A stretch of 64,000 nucleotides of DNA from Auanema rhodensis. Its lineage: Eukaryota > Nematoda > Chromadorea > Rhabditida > Rhabditidae. The translations under genes were made by a program, and so were the position numbers. The notes beneath the pieces were generated by a model. That model did no database searches, was not told the DNA's origin, and worked only from the letters and a program-made list of their open reading frames with translations. Shown one piece after another: positions 27,871 to 42,714 of the stretch (position 1 is its first letter; each line of letters opens with the position of its first letter). The stretch is from the NCBI GenBank assembly GCA_964057225.1, contig OZ059898.1, positions 6,448,001-6,512,000 on the forward strand, in the 5' to 3' direction.

Positions 27871-28104
27871 TGCTAAATGTATTTCCAATTTTTTTATTCA
27901 CGTAAGCTTTTGTATTAAAAATATATTTTGTTCTTATTTTCAAAGTCCAATTCATTTATAACATCACTCATTCTAACATTATTAAAGGGAACAGGTTTTC
28001 TAAGAGAAGAATTGTATTTTTATATTATTCGTATTTTCTACTAGAGTTGATTGTGACCAATTTTATCCTCTGAATGATACTTTTTTTAGTTTCAAGCTTT
28101 TTAG

Positions 28105-30470
28105 ATGGCAGAAAAGAAGCCAGCACAGTGGCGATGGAGGACATTATGCTCTATACTCCTAGGAACGGGTGTTCTCCTGTTAATTTTGGGAATTTCGATG
28201 TATTTTCTTATTATTCCATTTGTTGTTGAGTCAAAGATTCGCGAGGTAATATATTAGTAGTCTGTTTTTAAAAACCTGTCTTAACCTGTTTTTTGGCTCT
28301 GTTTTTATGGTCTTCTACATCTTCAATTTTTATAGGATTGTCAATTAATAGAAGGAAACCGTTTAATGGAAAAATGGAAAAATCCTGAATATCAAATGCT
28401 CTTTAAGATATATGTCTATTCTGTTAAAAATCCAGATGAATTTATGTCTGGAGATATTCCTGTCGTCACAGGCATGGGCCCATATACTTTCCGCGAAAAA
28501 ATGGAAAACAGAGTAATTATAAACATTGTATATGCAAATTTAATGTATATTCTAGGTTGTTGGTAGAAAAGATGGTAAAGTAAAATTTAAAAAAATAAAC
28601 ACCTATCACTTCGATCCTGAACAGTCTTGTCTGACATGCATCCTCGGCAATCGTGTGTGGGTTCCTAATATGATTTATCAAGTAGCTGATGCTCAATTTT
28701 ATTTTCTTAAATAATTATTTGTCTAGAAATTTGTTGAAGCTGCTTCAACAGCTGGCATGAAAGGTGCTGCTACCACTTTAATTTCACAGACCGCTTTCTT
28801 AGAAGTAGAAGTAGGAGAACTACTTTTTGATGGTTATAAAGATCCTTTCTTAGATAAAGTAAGAGAGAAATTTTGAAATTTTCAAAGCAAGTTTTATTTC
28901 AGGTTTGTGAAATACCATTTATGAACTTTGTTTGTGATTCAATTCTTGATTTACCTGATCGTATTGGATTTTTCTATGAGGTACAGTATTCAGTCCAAAA
29001 CAAAATATGATTCAATATGACGTTATGTGGGGTAGGTATCATTTTCGGGCCTGAAATACCACAGAGCGGTTGAATCGTGTTTTTCTTACCGAGTTCGCGA
29101 ACTTATCAAATCATATTCAGAAAAACAACTCTGCACTGAACACTTTCGAGGTATCTGATGGAACGGAATCAGCTGAAACCTTGGGAAGAGTCATGTCTTG
29201 GAATGATAAGCAGATCTTGGACGAATCATGGTATTTAGTTTTAATGGAAAGCAAAATACATTAATGATTAACAGGTGGAGTTCTAAAGAAGCCAGAGAGA
29301 TTCGTGGAACTGACGGCTCCCTTTTCCCACCATTCCTTAAGAAGGAAGATCGATTATGGGTTTTTGTACACGAATTGTGCCGGTAATTGCATTTTTGAAA
29401 CTCCCTACAATATAAATCATTTTAGTTCCATCTACTTAGAATTTGAGAAAGAAATAGAGTATAAAGGAGTTCCTGGATATCGTTTTATTCTACCCGCATC
29501 CGCAATGGACACAACTTTAGAAGAAAACAAGGGATATTGTAATCCAACAGATAAGGTAACATTGCTATGAAAAATTCAACAAGAAATTATATGTTTAGCG
29601 TTTCTTCCCATCACAGAGCGAATCTGGTGATTGTTGGCCGAAAGGTTTACTTGAAGTATCAAAGTGTCAAAGAAGTACTATATTCGTAATACTTTCGTTT
29701 TGTGAAACTTGTCGTTTTTAGGTCAGCCACCTATCATGATTTCACTTCCAAATTTTCTATATGCTGAAGATGAGGTCACAAAATCGGTACAAGGATTAAA
29801 CAAGTCTGACGTTGATAGAGACTCAATTGTGCTTGATATAGAACCAGTATGTTATGTTTCATGTTGTTCAATTTTGAGAAATATCTTTAATCCTGAATTT
29901 AGTTACATTAAACATAACATTAATGAATACATTCCTGTTGTACTTGAAATGTTCTGTTTCAGCGTACTGGTGTTGTCCTTAAAGCTCAACGTCGATCACA
30001 AGTTAACATTGAAATGTGGAAAGGAAAAGATCTGTCATTCCCGTATAATACAAAATTATTTTTACAATTAAATTAATTTTTTGCAGAGCTAGCCTCAAAA
30101 AAATGAAGTCTACTGTTGTACCGGTTCTCATTGTTCATGAAGATGTTACAATTGATGATGATTCTTTAAACACAATAAAAACTGAACTTATTGAAACTGA
30201 ATGGTTAATTTGCATACATGGACTTTATTAATATTATTTAAAATTATAGGCTGGCTCTCACAATAGCTAAAATCATGGCAGCATTAGGATTACTACTTCT
30301 CCTTATTGGTGGCTTCTTAGCCATATACGGGGTATATTTATACTAACTTTTTATATATTGTATATTATGTTTAGATGGGATTTTGTAATAGCTGTTTGAG
30401 TAGACATGGAGGCCATAATATTGCTCCACTACCCAATTATGTTCCTAAAGGTGGAATGGGCAAAGTTTAA
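28105..30470 (+). CDS. CD36/SCARB-type scavenger receptor
   Basis: Two-pass membrane glycoprotein that binds lipids, lipoproteins or pathogen ligands, related to CD36, SR-BI and LIMP-2 and to nematode SCAV proteins. About 13 exons and some 530 residues. A short cytoplasmic N-terminus is followed by TM1 (LGTGVLLLILGISMYFLIIP), a long ectodomain and TM2 (IAKIMAALGLLLLLIGGFLA), then a short C-tail. Family landmarks include GPYTFRE, FLEVEVGELLFDGY, KNNSALNTFEVSDG, the SLFPPFLKKEDRLWVFV block, the Cys-bearing GYCNP and GDCWPKGLLEVSKC, PPIMISLPNFLYAE, and VLDIEPRTGVVLKAQRRSQ. The stop is TAA at 30468-30470. The ATG is directly preceded by TTTTTAG, so SL trans-splicing right at the start codon is likely. 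Which SCAV paralogue it is cannot be told. Confidence 0.93.
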
Positions 30471-31320
30471 CTGATTTTAAATGTTGTCAAGTTTAATTCT
30501 CATATCGCTTCTGATCTGAAAATTTCTAAATATAGTTGAATCAAAATCTAATATTAATTCACTTGCATGTTTTATCTGATTTTTTACAATTTTAACAATT
30601 TTTAAAAGAATTTAGAAAAAACTAATAGCAGTCCATGACTAGTCGTATCTTAATGGCACAATGATTTTTTTATTGTTCCTTATTATTCCTGTGAAAATTT
30701 TCAGCTTTGGTTATATATAACTTGTTCAATTTTTTTTATATTGCTCATGATGAGATTAGTTTTCTCTTACTGGCACTCGTCTGTAAATTTTACGGGTTTT
30801 GTAAATAATTGATTAAAATATAAAGCTTATAATTTCATGTTATTAACAATTAATGGTTTTTTAATACATACATACATAAATGTGGCTATTAATAGCAAAA
30901 AAACTAGCTTCTCATCAATTATATCACTTCAAGCTACATGAAATTAGTACGAAAAATCATCAGTATTACAATAGTACTTTAATAATACTTTTGCGAAATT
31001 ACATTAACTTTACACTCATCTACCCAATTCTGGATCGCAATTTTGCTAAAATGTGGTTTTCCCCCAGAAGTTATACATACTTCAGACTTCTGTATAACAT
31101 GTGTGTAGATTGAAAAAAACAACAAAAGAAACTACATCAATTTAAAGAAAAAAATTACAAAAAAAAATCGAATTAAACAGAAAATTGATATTTAGTTTAT
31201 TTTCAAAATATCAAATAACTATAATGTTGTTAATTAGTTCTGTATTCTGTCTTAGACAATATAAACAAAGATCTTATGATAAATTTTTATCTACATTTTA
31301 TGCACATATCACTTAGTTTT
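30471..31320. other. Convergent 3' region between the CD36-like gene and the TRPM gene
   Basis: 850 bp of AT-rich DNA holding both 3' UTRs. A minus-strand AATAAA for the TRPM gene lies at 31196-31201, 120 nt after its stop. No further gene is seen; the open frame at 30880-31113 has no coding character. Confidence 0.5.
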
Positions 31321-34300
31321 CTATATTATTTTAAAGATTTTCAAAGCTTTGTTGATCATATCAGTTTGTGGAATACTTGCTGCTGCTAGTGTTTCCCATT
31401 TATATCCGATTAAGGAGTTTACAACTTTCTTATTTCTAAAACTTAACATTAAGAATATAGAATATGTTCTAGTTAACAACCTCAATATAATTGCCCATGT
31501 TTCATATTCAGTCCAGGCATTATCAGTATCATTTTCCATTTCAACTACTTTGGAATCAATCCTGATTGGTCCATTTTCAGATAAGGACAATCCGATTGAA
31601 TCAACGCCTAGTTGCTGTTCATGCCGACATACAGACATAGTCTAGTTGTTTAATATATTTATTGTTTATTATTATAATTAATACCTGAACATCATGCTCA
31701 CTAACGCCTATGAGTCGAAGAAGAGCGGCTAAGTTTTCATCTCTTAAACCACCATCTGGATGAGGTTCGTTAGGCAATTGTCCTTTAGAATCAAGTAAAA
31801 TCTGAAACTACATATCATTACAGTATCCCAGAACCTTAAAAACATACTTTAGCTTCTGTTTTGTTATTACCCACAATAAGAATATAGAAAGAATGTCTAT
31901 TACATCCGAATTTCAGATGATTTCCTCGACCTGCTATTCCTGAAAAATATATATATATATTATATACATTTTATAATAATAATATAGTTATCTGAACCTT
32001 TTCTCCCATTTGGATTCAGGGGAAAACCTGCTGAACTGAAAAGCCAATTTCGAGTATGATCTTGAACTTGACGTGTTCTCCACGATCTTCGAAGATCACA
32101 TACATTCTATAATTTCAGACATAATATCTACGTTTCAAAATAAATAATAACAAATAAATTCAAACTTACTTGTTCTGTAGCATTTTCTACAAATCTTGCT
32201 AGTTCAATAGGAAATTCTTCAACCGGTTTACAATAAAACGGAGGATAATATTTGGGTAAAAGAGTAGTCCATGCTCTGTCTTTAGAAGAAACATTAATTC
32301 TATGATGTCCACTATCAGCATAATGTATTAATTCCATCTAACAATAGAAATGTTAAAAACATATTTTTTATATAGAAAACACACCTCTGAACGTAAATTT
32401 CGTGCAGTTTTACTATAATCATTAGTTAAAGAAATCATTTTCAATTGCTGTTGAATTATTTTTAAAAGTGCTTTTGCATCATCAGAATTAGAGTTTTGAG
32501 ATTTTTTATGTTTCTCTTTGAATTCTTCAATAGCCATCTGACGCCAAAAATTATTAGCGAACTCATGTCGTTTATGAGGAACAGAGGGATTCCGGTATAC
32601 GACACCAAAACGATTAGTTGATCGTGATCTGAAAATTATAAATTTTTAATTTTATAAAAGATTCCCTTTCTTTCAAACGTACTTATCTTTATAATTGATA
32701 TCAGGATGATCTGAAGAAGTTAATGAGAAACCAAATAGGTGGCCACGAACACGACAACAAGCTAAAAACAAGAAGAAAAACGGAGTCAGTGGAGGTGGTA
32801 CAGGTGGTCGAACACTGAAACCAAAGCTTATAGACATTAAATAAAAGTTTTATAAACTATATTACCTAAAATCGGAAACTAACGAATACATTTGATATTT
32901 CCAGATCTTGTCGGCTTCTTCATCAACAGCCTTGGCTGTTTTGGCGAAGAAGGCAAAGAGTAAGGGCCAAAGTATAAGCTGAAGATGAAGCTAAAATACA
33001 GAAAAAAACAATTTTAGAAAAACTAACTTTCAAAATGACAAAATATTCGATGAGAACGAAATATGCAGGCCATGATTGGCTGGGACATGTTGGATTACCA
33101 TATTGGCCAATGGATTCACAATATTCTTTTGGAGCACCAAGGAATGTTTTACGACAAGATTCAGATTCTCGTAAACCGAAAACAAAACAATTTTTAGATA
33201 AAATGATTGGCTATGAGCAAACTTGAAAGGTCTGTAGTGAACAGACTTAGCCATACCCATGATAACGAAGAGCGAACGACAGATGAAGATAACTGTTGAT
33301 CAGGATATAATATAGCCTGAATTGATGCAGCACTTCTAAAATTTTATTATTAAAATTACTTTTACGACTAATAAAAACAAATTAACTAACGTTAGCATAA
33401 TTAATCCTATCATAATTAAAAAGTTAGTGAAATCCCTCAATATCATGAGTTTTACACGAACCATCAATGGTCCATATATGTCTGATAATGGAATATAAAA
33501 AAATAATGTGGAATAACACCAATAAAGTAGAAAAACTGCTGAAATAACTCGTGCTGGATACACAGATTCTATTGTCTAAAATAAATCAAATTAATTTATA
33601 AAATAATAAAATGAATAACTTACTAATGACCATGATACTACACCTTCTCCTAATATTTTTAGCGTTAATATTAAAGATAAGAAAATAAATGTTGTTATAA
33701 CATCAAAAACCTGTAACATGCTGAGAATACTGGTGATTAAAACTTAAAACTTACTCTCCAAGGCATTAAAGATAGATCTATACTTTGTAAGCGGACATTT
33801 AGAACCCAAAGGGATTCAACCCACCACAAGAAAGACCAAACCCATACCATAGTATCTAGACTCGTAGATCCACAACCAGGAAGTAAAACCTTTAATATTA
33901 ACTATATCATATAAAACTTTAAAACTTTCTAACAGAATAAGCTAACAGGCAGATATGCATCAAACGGAAAAACAGAGATAGCCAGTATTTAACAATTGGT
34001 GTTGAATAGAACATTCCTATGGACGGCGCTGTCCATTTTCTTATTCTAGTCTAAACAAAAAACTAAACAATTATGAAAATAATAAGATAAAACCTTTTTT
34101 GAAAAATATTTAATATTGGCATCCGTTTCAGGTTCTTCTATATTTAATGGAAATACCATAGATTGAGGAGTCGCTGATTCAGCACCATTGTTTGTACCAC
34201 TAGTTACATGCTGAATATATGAATTTTGATTTTCTGATTAAATATGAATACCTGTAAAGGAAAATTAGCTGACAACGGAGCAGTTATTTGGGTAAGTGCT

Positions 34301-37117
34301 TCACTTCTTGTAGATATGATACTAAAATAATTAAACTATTACTAATTTCTGATATTATGAAACCTATAAGTAGAGACAGCTCTAGTACGTTTAGGCTGTC
34401 GACTACTATGCAGCAAAGCAACTGTAGGACTTGGCTTATCTTCTTTAACAGATCCAGTGTATGACGGTCTTGTGGATATCCACCATTTGATTGGAGCAAT
34501 GAAGAATGCTTCAAATATTACAATTAATTATAATAAATATAAATATATTCACCTGCAAGAAGTATTTTTATCCATCGAGGTAAAATAGATGGCTGAGTTC
34601 TGGCTTGTAAATGGCCATATAGCAAGCGATTAACCCAACGTTGACATGATTCATGAGCAACTAAACTTCTATTATTACACTAAAATGAAAGTATATGCTG
34701 AAAAAATAAATATATTATTACTTGAAAAGCTAATTGAGTTATTGTTTGGTTATTAAAAGCTTCTAAAGGTTGGCATAGTATCTGATAAGCTTTTTGAGGA
34801 GTCTTTTCATGAACTCTAGACAATAAGGATACAGATGTTTGTGATAACTCATTTGCTAAAGCATTTAATGATTCTTCATAGAAAAACCAATCATGAGCCT
34901 AAATATGATATTTATATGATTATAATTATAATTATTAACCTCATGAGCTAATGATCTAGCTATCCTTGATAAAGCAAGAGAGAATGGTAGTGGCTGTTCA
35001 GAGAAAGAACAAAGACATCGGACCATTGAAGGACGATGTAGCAAAAGGCTCCAAATCTGTAAAAATGTATTATAATCAAACTTTAATCTTGAATTAGAAA
35101 AATTATACCGCTAAAACTTTAATTGAAGATTCTCTATCTTTATTAAGTGAATCACCATTGATAGCATTCGGAGAGAAGAGATCCTTTACTCCAAAAGATA
35201 GTTTTCTCTATGAAAATAGAAATTATTATTATATATAGACAATAACTAACAAGAAGTCTATTCAAATCATATGCAAAAGTATCATCAACTTCATCAGGAA
35301 CTGAGGAATAACCTAGGCAACGGCATAGAACAATAGTATGAAAAAAATGCTGAAAATACAAAAGTATTAATATGTTTTCATATTAAATATCGAATATCTA
35401 CCTGATCTGTTGCTCTCGCCATCTTCATTAACATTTGTGAATTTACATTAATTGGCGACTTCAATTCTAGTAATCCAGCTAAGAAATTTACGCGATCATC
35501 ATGAATAACACAATCACACAAAAGAAGAGTCAACGACTATAGAATTTTAAAATATTAAAAACCTTTACTTCAAAACTGACTTCATCATCTAAAACTTCAT
35601 TCAAATTCATTGCAGTTAAAGCAGACGATTGGTTCAAACGACTGGACAGTAACAGCATTTGTTTCATATCCGTATTACCAGAATATGATTGAACACAAAG
35701 ATCTACAACACAACTTCGGAGTTTATTTAACTATAAAATTATATAAATTTATGAAAAAGAAATTTAAAAAAAAACCTCATCAGATTCCAAAAAGTCAATA
35801 AGTTGTGGATCTGTCATTCCAATAGAAAATATTTGTACAATAATATCCACAGCTACTTCTACATTATCCATTGAAATTGAAACTAATTGATCTCGTAACC
35901 AAATAACAAAGCGTTCATGTTCAAATTCAGGAGTTCTATATAGGAGACTAGCATTTCTTAATACAGCACACAATTCACAACTATCCTGTAACAATTAATT
36001 TAAAACTCGATAACATGCATAATCATTGAAATGAGAGTCCAATTAACCTGAAGCACAACCGATGGAATTCCATTTTCCATATAGATTAGAAGTTCTTCTA
36101 AAGCAGCACATGATTCTCCTGTAAAGTTTTGAACGTTACTAATTGCTAAATATACTGGTTAACCAGCAAAAATTGATATTGGCAAAGGTCTTTTATCATT
36201 TGACGGAGATAATAGAATAGGAGGAGAATGACAAGATGTTGATTGTGATAAATGTTCAGAAGGAACTCCTATTAAAAGAGCTGAAAAACTATTTCTTGTA
36301 TAAAACTAATAGAAATATACAAACCGGGTGGAGGATGAGAAAGGCGGACGGTTGCTTGAGCTCTGAATTTAGCTTTTTCCTAAAGAATACTTGGTTATAT
36401 ATTGAAAAAGAGAAAAAAAAAAGAGAAAAGGAATAACTCACAACTGATGATTGTATTTCTTTTCGAGAGACAACGAGAAGAGTATTTAGTGTAGTATCAA
36501 CAAGCTTATGCTCGGAAGAAACACCAATTACTTCATCGGAATTGACTATCAAATGAAGAACTTCCACATGATTATCTGTCTACAAATTAGAGTTTTTAAA
36601 AAAATATTTTTGAAAATCACTTGTGGTAAAACAGTTTTAATAGTATTTGTTGCAGCTCTAGCAAGAGGATCAGAGTGTAAGCCAGATGACACAAACCATA
36701 GTGAACATGATGATACAAAAGGAGTCAAAGCAGCTTGTAATCGACTTGTATACTAATAGAGAAACATAAAATATCAAATAATAAATTTAAAAACCTTAGT
36801 AGACATTTCATTTCCATCAGATATAAGTGCCACAATTAAATGTGGCATACCTTCATCAACTTCACTAGCATTTGCAGCTAAGGAGCTGTAAATGTGCTTA
36901 GAAGCACTTGGCAAAGCCTATGGGTAAATAGGTGAAAAGAAAAGAAGAATATTATAACTAAGGAAGAACGAAAATAAAAAGCGTCTCTTACCTGCGGACT
37001 ACCTAACAACAAAGCTGGACAGAGCTGAACTCCGCCAACATCATCTGCAGCCACATGTACTGCTACAGTATCCGAAATGACGGCAATATCATTAGGGGGA
37101 GTTTCAAAGTCATCCAT
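31321..37117 (-). CDS. ced-11: TRPM cation channel with C-terminal NUDT9-homology domain (CED-11-like)
   Basis: Tetrameric cation channel of the TRPM family. About 27 exons encode roughly 1,400 residues. The N-terminal SLOG/MHR part has PHLIVALISDG, SLWFVSSGLHSDPLA and ENGIPSVVLQDS, the TRPM nucleotide-binding fold. S1 is marked by FYSTPIVKYWLSLFFRLMHI. S5 follows IYGPLMVRVKLMILRDF, then QAILYPDQQ. The pore turret has the paired Cys of PKEYCESIGQYGNPTC. After S6 come the TRP segment IWKYQMYSLVSDF and RPPVPPPLTPF. The C-terminus is a NUDT9-type domain: GRGNHLKFGCNRHSFYILIV, then DNAWTEYETWAI. The Nudix box position reads DENLAALLRLIGVSE, so the catalytic RExxEE residues are missing. In C. elegans CED-11 acts in apoptotic cell compaction; orthology is inferred. 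The ATG follows a TTTCTTAG acceptor. Confidence 0.9.
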
Positions 37118-38951
37118 ACTGGTACACTAAGAAATTATCAGTGGCATTCCCTTAAATCAACAATAAGAAACAAAAAAATATAAGAGAAACTGAGAAGGAG
37201 TTTTATAAATACAAAAGAAAGTACGAGATAGACATAGAAAATTTGGGAATAATATGAGAAAAATTGAAATTGAAATAAAAATAAAATAAAATTTTAAATT
37301 CCAGCAAATATCTAAAGAGGATCTGGAGCTATTGAATGGAGACAGATAACAAATCATTAGATGTACCCGACAACTGTTTAGAAGACATTACAAGAGAAAT
37401 TACGCTGACCCGCTAAATCACAGAAGAAGAAATTATTTTTAGACAAGAAGACCTCAGAGAATAAAAGCTTTACAACTCCAACAATGCTTATAAATCATAG
37501 CATTAATTAAAAGATGGGAGATGATAGCTGTATCAGAGATTAAGAAAATCGATTAATAGTCCACCTAGCCTATGACCATATTGAGAATTGATGAAGAATT
37601 TTGGCGGGAGAAGCCTGAAGCAAGTTTCTTATGGGATGCAGCATGCATGCTAGTTCACTTATTAGTAACGGAATAAAAGAGCAACAGATATAACAAATTG
37701 GAAATTATTCATTAACGTATGCGGAACGAACTTTGATTTCTGTCTGTAATTAATCAAGGAAAGTTTTATAATGTTTCGTTAAAAATGCTCCAGAAGTATC
37801 GAAACTCAAGGTCAATTCATTTGAAGGTTTAACATATCTTATATTCCAGTAAAATGAAATAAATTTATTTGATTCTATACAGTGAAATGCAAAAATGATT
37901 ATTAAATTCCAATATATTTGAAAATATGAGAGGAAATAAAATAAAATGAAGATATGAGATTAGCGTGAAAGTTATGGCTGATGTGACAAAAAGCCACTTA
38001 TCTTCATTATCAATCCATTTCCTTATACAAGAGTCTGATAGAAATAGAAGCGGGCGAAATGATAGTGATGACGAAGTTGATGACAACAGGAGACGATCTT
38101 TCTCTTAACTTCTGGCTTCTAATTGAAGTTCTCTCTTTCGCAGCTGTACTGTACCAGACAACGAAACGAGTTTTATAGAAAATAATATCAATACTCTATC
38201 AGGTACATAAATTTAGCAGAAGAATTATAAAAGGATAAGTTGAATAATTTTCTTTTTTTTTTAATAAATACGAAGTACATTATTATACGAATATCTTGTA
38301 TTTTTGAACACTATAAATGTATTATTGATTATGTTAGTTAAGAATCAATATTGTAAATCATACCTTGTTTAAACTTGTGTATATATCAATCAATGTCTTT
38401 CAAGCAAAATCTAAATATAATTTTTTTCTATCGTACACTATATATTAGATATGTCAATTTCATGTATGAAGAGCAATTTCAATTGCTTACTCCGAATGTA
38501 ATATCGCAAAGTTCTTATCTAAATGGGCAATTTTATCTTGAAAATAAGGGAAAGTATTGTGAGGTAAATAATATTAAACAGGTGGGTACGAATGAAACTT
38601 TTATTCAACAAACGAAATAATCACAATGTTCCAACATCACAATTATGTTTATGGAATTTTAAGACAGGAAAGAACATTGATCGGAAACCTTTTAACCTCA
38701 ATAAGACCTTGTGTTACAAACATCACACTAACAAAAGAAAATTAGCACATTATAGAATAAATAAAGAACAGAGCGGACGTCAACAATCAACAGAAACCTT
38801 GCTCCAAGAACAAGCTAAGAGTTATAGGGTTAGATGACATCTGAGCACTAAATTAATTATGTTAAAGATATGAAACAAAATAAAATACATGTGAGGATAA
38901 CATTACCCCAAATAGGAATATATCATCTAACTATGATTTTTATCCTCTGAA
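37118..38951. other. 1.8 kb region upstream of the TRPM gene
   Basis: No supported gene. The plus strand is purine-rich, so the TRPM sense strand is pyrimidine-rich and outron-like. A 12-bp perfect palindrome AGCATGCATGCT is at 37640-37651. The right part contains the 3' UTR of the ArfGAP gene. Open frames at 38375-38620 and 38592-38837 show no family features. Confidence 0.45.
37640..37651. promoter_or_regulatory. 12-bp palindrome AGCATGCATGCT
   Basis: A perfect palindrome of alternating purine-pyrimidine steps, containing CATGCATG, about 520 bp upstream of the TRPM start codon. It resembles an RY-type or POU half-site array. Any role is inferred. Confidence 0.3.
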
Positions 38952-40872
<1,921 letters not shown>

Positions 40873-41172
40873 AGTTACAATACCTGAAAAGCTGACTGAT
40901 AATGCATTAACGTGGTCTCATAAAAAATCAATATCTCACAGTGAAAAAGCCACATACACATATACGCAACCAATTAAAGGGAAAAAGAATTGGTTTCCGG
41001 AATTTGGTTCAAATTATTATAAATATTCTATTAGAAAAAAGACAAATGTTTTCTATAATTAACACGACAGCAAACAAAACTTTATTATAAATAACATAAC
41101 CAGTATAAAAGTTCATGAGCTATAATGTATGCAAGTGTAAAACGTTTCAATATAGCGATGCATCAAATTTAA
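40873..41172 (-). other. Intercistronic region LET-767-like to SMAP
   Basis: 300 nt between the stop of the dehydrogenase gene and the ATG of the ArfGAP gene, both on the minus strand. AT-rich, nothing else recognised. Short enough for an operon but also for two separate genes. Confidence 0.35.
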
Positions 41173-42421
41173 TTATTGAGATTTAGCTTTTTTGCGGAGA
41201 GCAGCAGCACGAGTTCCTTTGCTCATTTTATTGATGAAATGTGAAATAATAAACTTTGGTACCCAGTCCATAACCTCAGTCTGCAAAAGCATACATGTTG
41301 TAAAAGTAACTTCACAAGGGTTCGTACCTGAATTTGGTGAGTGAGATAGCCAGTAGTTTCATCTACGATTCCAACTGTTTTCAAAGCAGATTCAGAAAAG
41401 GCAGTAGCGTCGGGAGCGAACAAAGATGTCTTCTTGATCTAGACAACATTTTTAGTAAACGTTATGTTTGCATACGGCCAACCTTGCTCATCTTAGTGGC
41501 GACCATCATTGGGCAAATAGTTTGGAAAATAAGCCCCTGACTAGCGTATTCTTGTCTAAGAGTAGAAGTGAGCCAGTTAACATACTTCTTTAAAATATTA
41601 ATATAATAATAAAATATATATGCATTAGAACAACCTTAGTGGAGGAATAAACAGCCCAAAGAGGCATGATATTCAAGCTAGCTGAGGAAGAAACATTGAT
41701 AATAACACCAGCTTTTCTTTCCAACATTTGTGGAATAACAGAACCACATAGCTTAATAATACATAATAGTAAAACAGTAAGAAACATTAACTTACGAGGG
41801 TTGGGGGAAGGGTATTGATAGTAGTGATATTGGCGAGTTTTTCCAAACCTCCTTCAACTTTGTGGAGAACCTGAATATAATTCAGTATGGTGGTAGGTGT
41901 ATAAAACTAACCTCAGGGTATTCGTAGCTCATTCCGACGTTGTTGACAAGGACTCCAAGATTGACATTATTCAAAGCCTTGTACAGTGGTTCATAAGATT
42001 TTGGATCTCCGGTAGAAAAGTCGAATGCAAAAGTTTCAACTTTGACCTGAACTCACGAAATGATAACACATAACTAATGATGAGCCTACACTGCTGTATT
42101 TTTCTAACAGTTCCTTTTTAGTTTCATCAAGCTTGCTCTGAGTTCTGGAAATCAAAAGAATATTAAATCCACGGCGGGCAAGAGAGAAAGCATAAGCTTT
42201 TCCAATTCCATCAGTGGCGCCAGTAATAGCTGAAATGTTGCTTCTTCTGCATGTTCAAAGTTACGGCACATACCAGCCCAATCTGCTCCTGCTTTTTTCT
42301 TCAAATCAATAGATCCGGCAAAAAGGTAGGGGAATAATACATTATACAAGGAGTTAAGGAATTTGTAAGCTACATATGTAAGAGTAGCATATCCCAAAAG
42401 AGAAAAGCATACGCAAGCCAT
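41173..42421 (-). CDS. let-767: 17-beta-hydroxysteroid/3-ketoacyl-CoA reductase, LET-767 type
   Basis: NADPH-dependent short-chain dehydrogenase of the ER (HSD17B12 family), which reduces 3-ketoacyl-CoA in fatty-acid elongation and can act on steroids. About 315 residues, the family length. An N-terminal membrane helix is followed by the cofactor motif [12 protein letters not shown], then NNVG, then INVSSSAS, and the catalytic YSSTK. The C-terminus ends KKAKSQ, which includes a KxKxx di-lysine ER-retrieval signal. The ATG at 42421 is immediately preceded by TTTTTCAG, a trans-splice-like acceptor. Orthology to let-767 rather than to the related stdh genes is likely but not proven. Confidence 0.92.
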
Positions 42422-42714
42422 CTGAAAAATAAAAGAATAACGTTGCGTAAAGGAAACAAATTGTGAAATGAACACCAAGCAATCGCATTGCATCTAAACT
42501 GAAAAGATAAGAATAGGTGACCCCAGTGCAACACTTGGAGACGGTTATCGCGCCATCGAATGATACCCGTAGGTGAAAGAACCAGAAACGAAAAACAGAT
42601 ATTGCACACGAGCAAACGAAAAAATATAATAGTAAAAGAAGATAAATACAGGTGAAAGAACTTTTATGATTAGACAATGTACAGCAATGTCAATAAATTA
42701 ATCATTATGTTCAG
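42422..42714 (-). other. Intercistronic region rpn-13 to LET-767-like
   Basis: 293 nt between two minus-strand genes. On the sense strand it is pyrimidine-rich and ends TTTTATTTTTCAG directly before the downstream ATG. I see no AATAAA on the sense strand, which would fit an operon, though variant signals would escape this check. Confidence 0.4.

Larger units (their letters stand above)
26078..28104. other. 2 kb upstream region of the CD36-like gene
   Basis: After the gbf-1 3' UTR (to about 26200) no convincing gene is seen. The plus strand is markedly pyrimidine-rich with few purine runs, as in an intron or outron, and ends in the acceptor AGCTTTTTAG directly before the next ATG at 28105. 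Open frames at 26309-26536, 26898-27158 and 27348-27563 lack family features. One perfect inverted repeat lies at 27841-27870. Confidence 0.45.

Noticed and set aside
31349-31645. 98-codon plus-strand frame
   Set aside because: Exact antisense shadow of the NUDT9-homology exons of the TRPM gene.
33035-33226. Plus-strand frame MTKYSMRTKYAGHDWLGHVG...
   Set aside because: Antisense shadow of the TRPM turret exon, which reads PKEYCESIGQYGNPTC on the minus strand.
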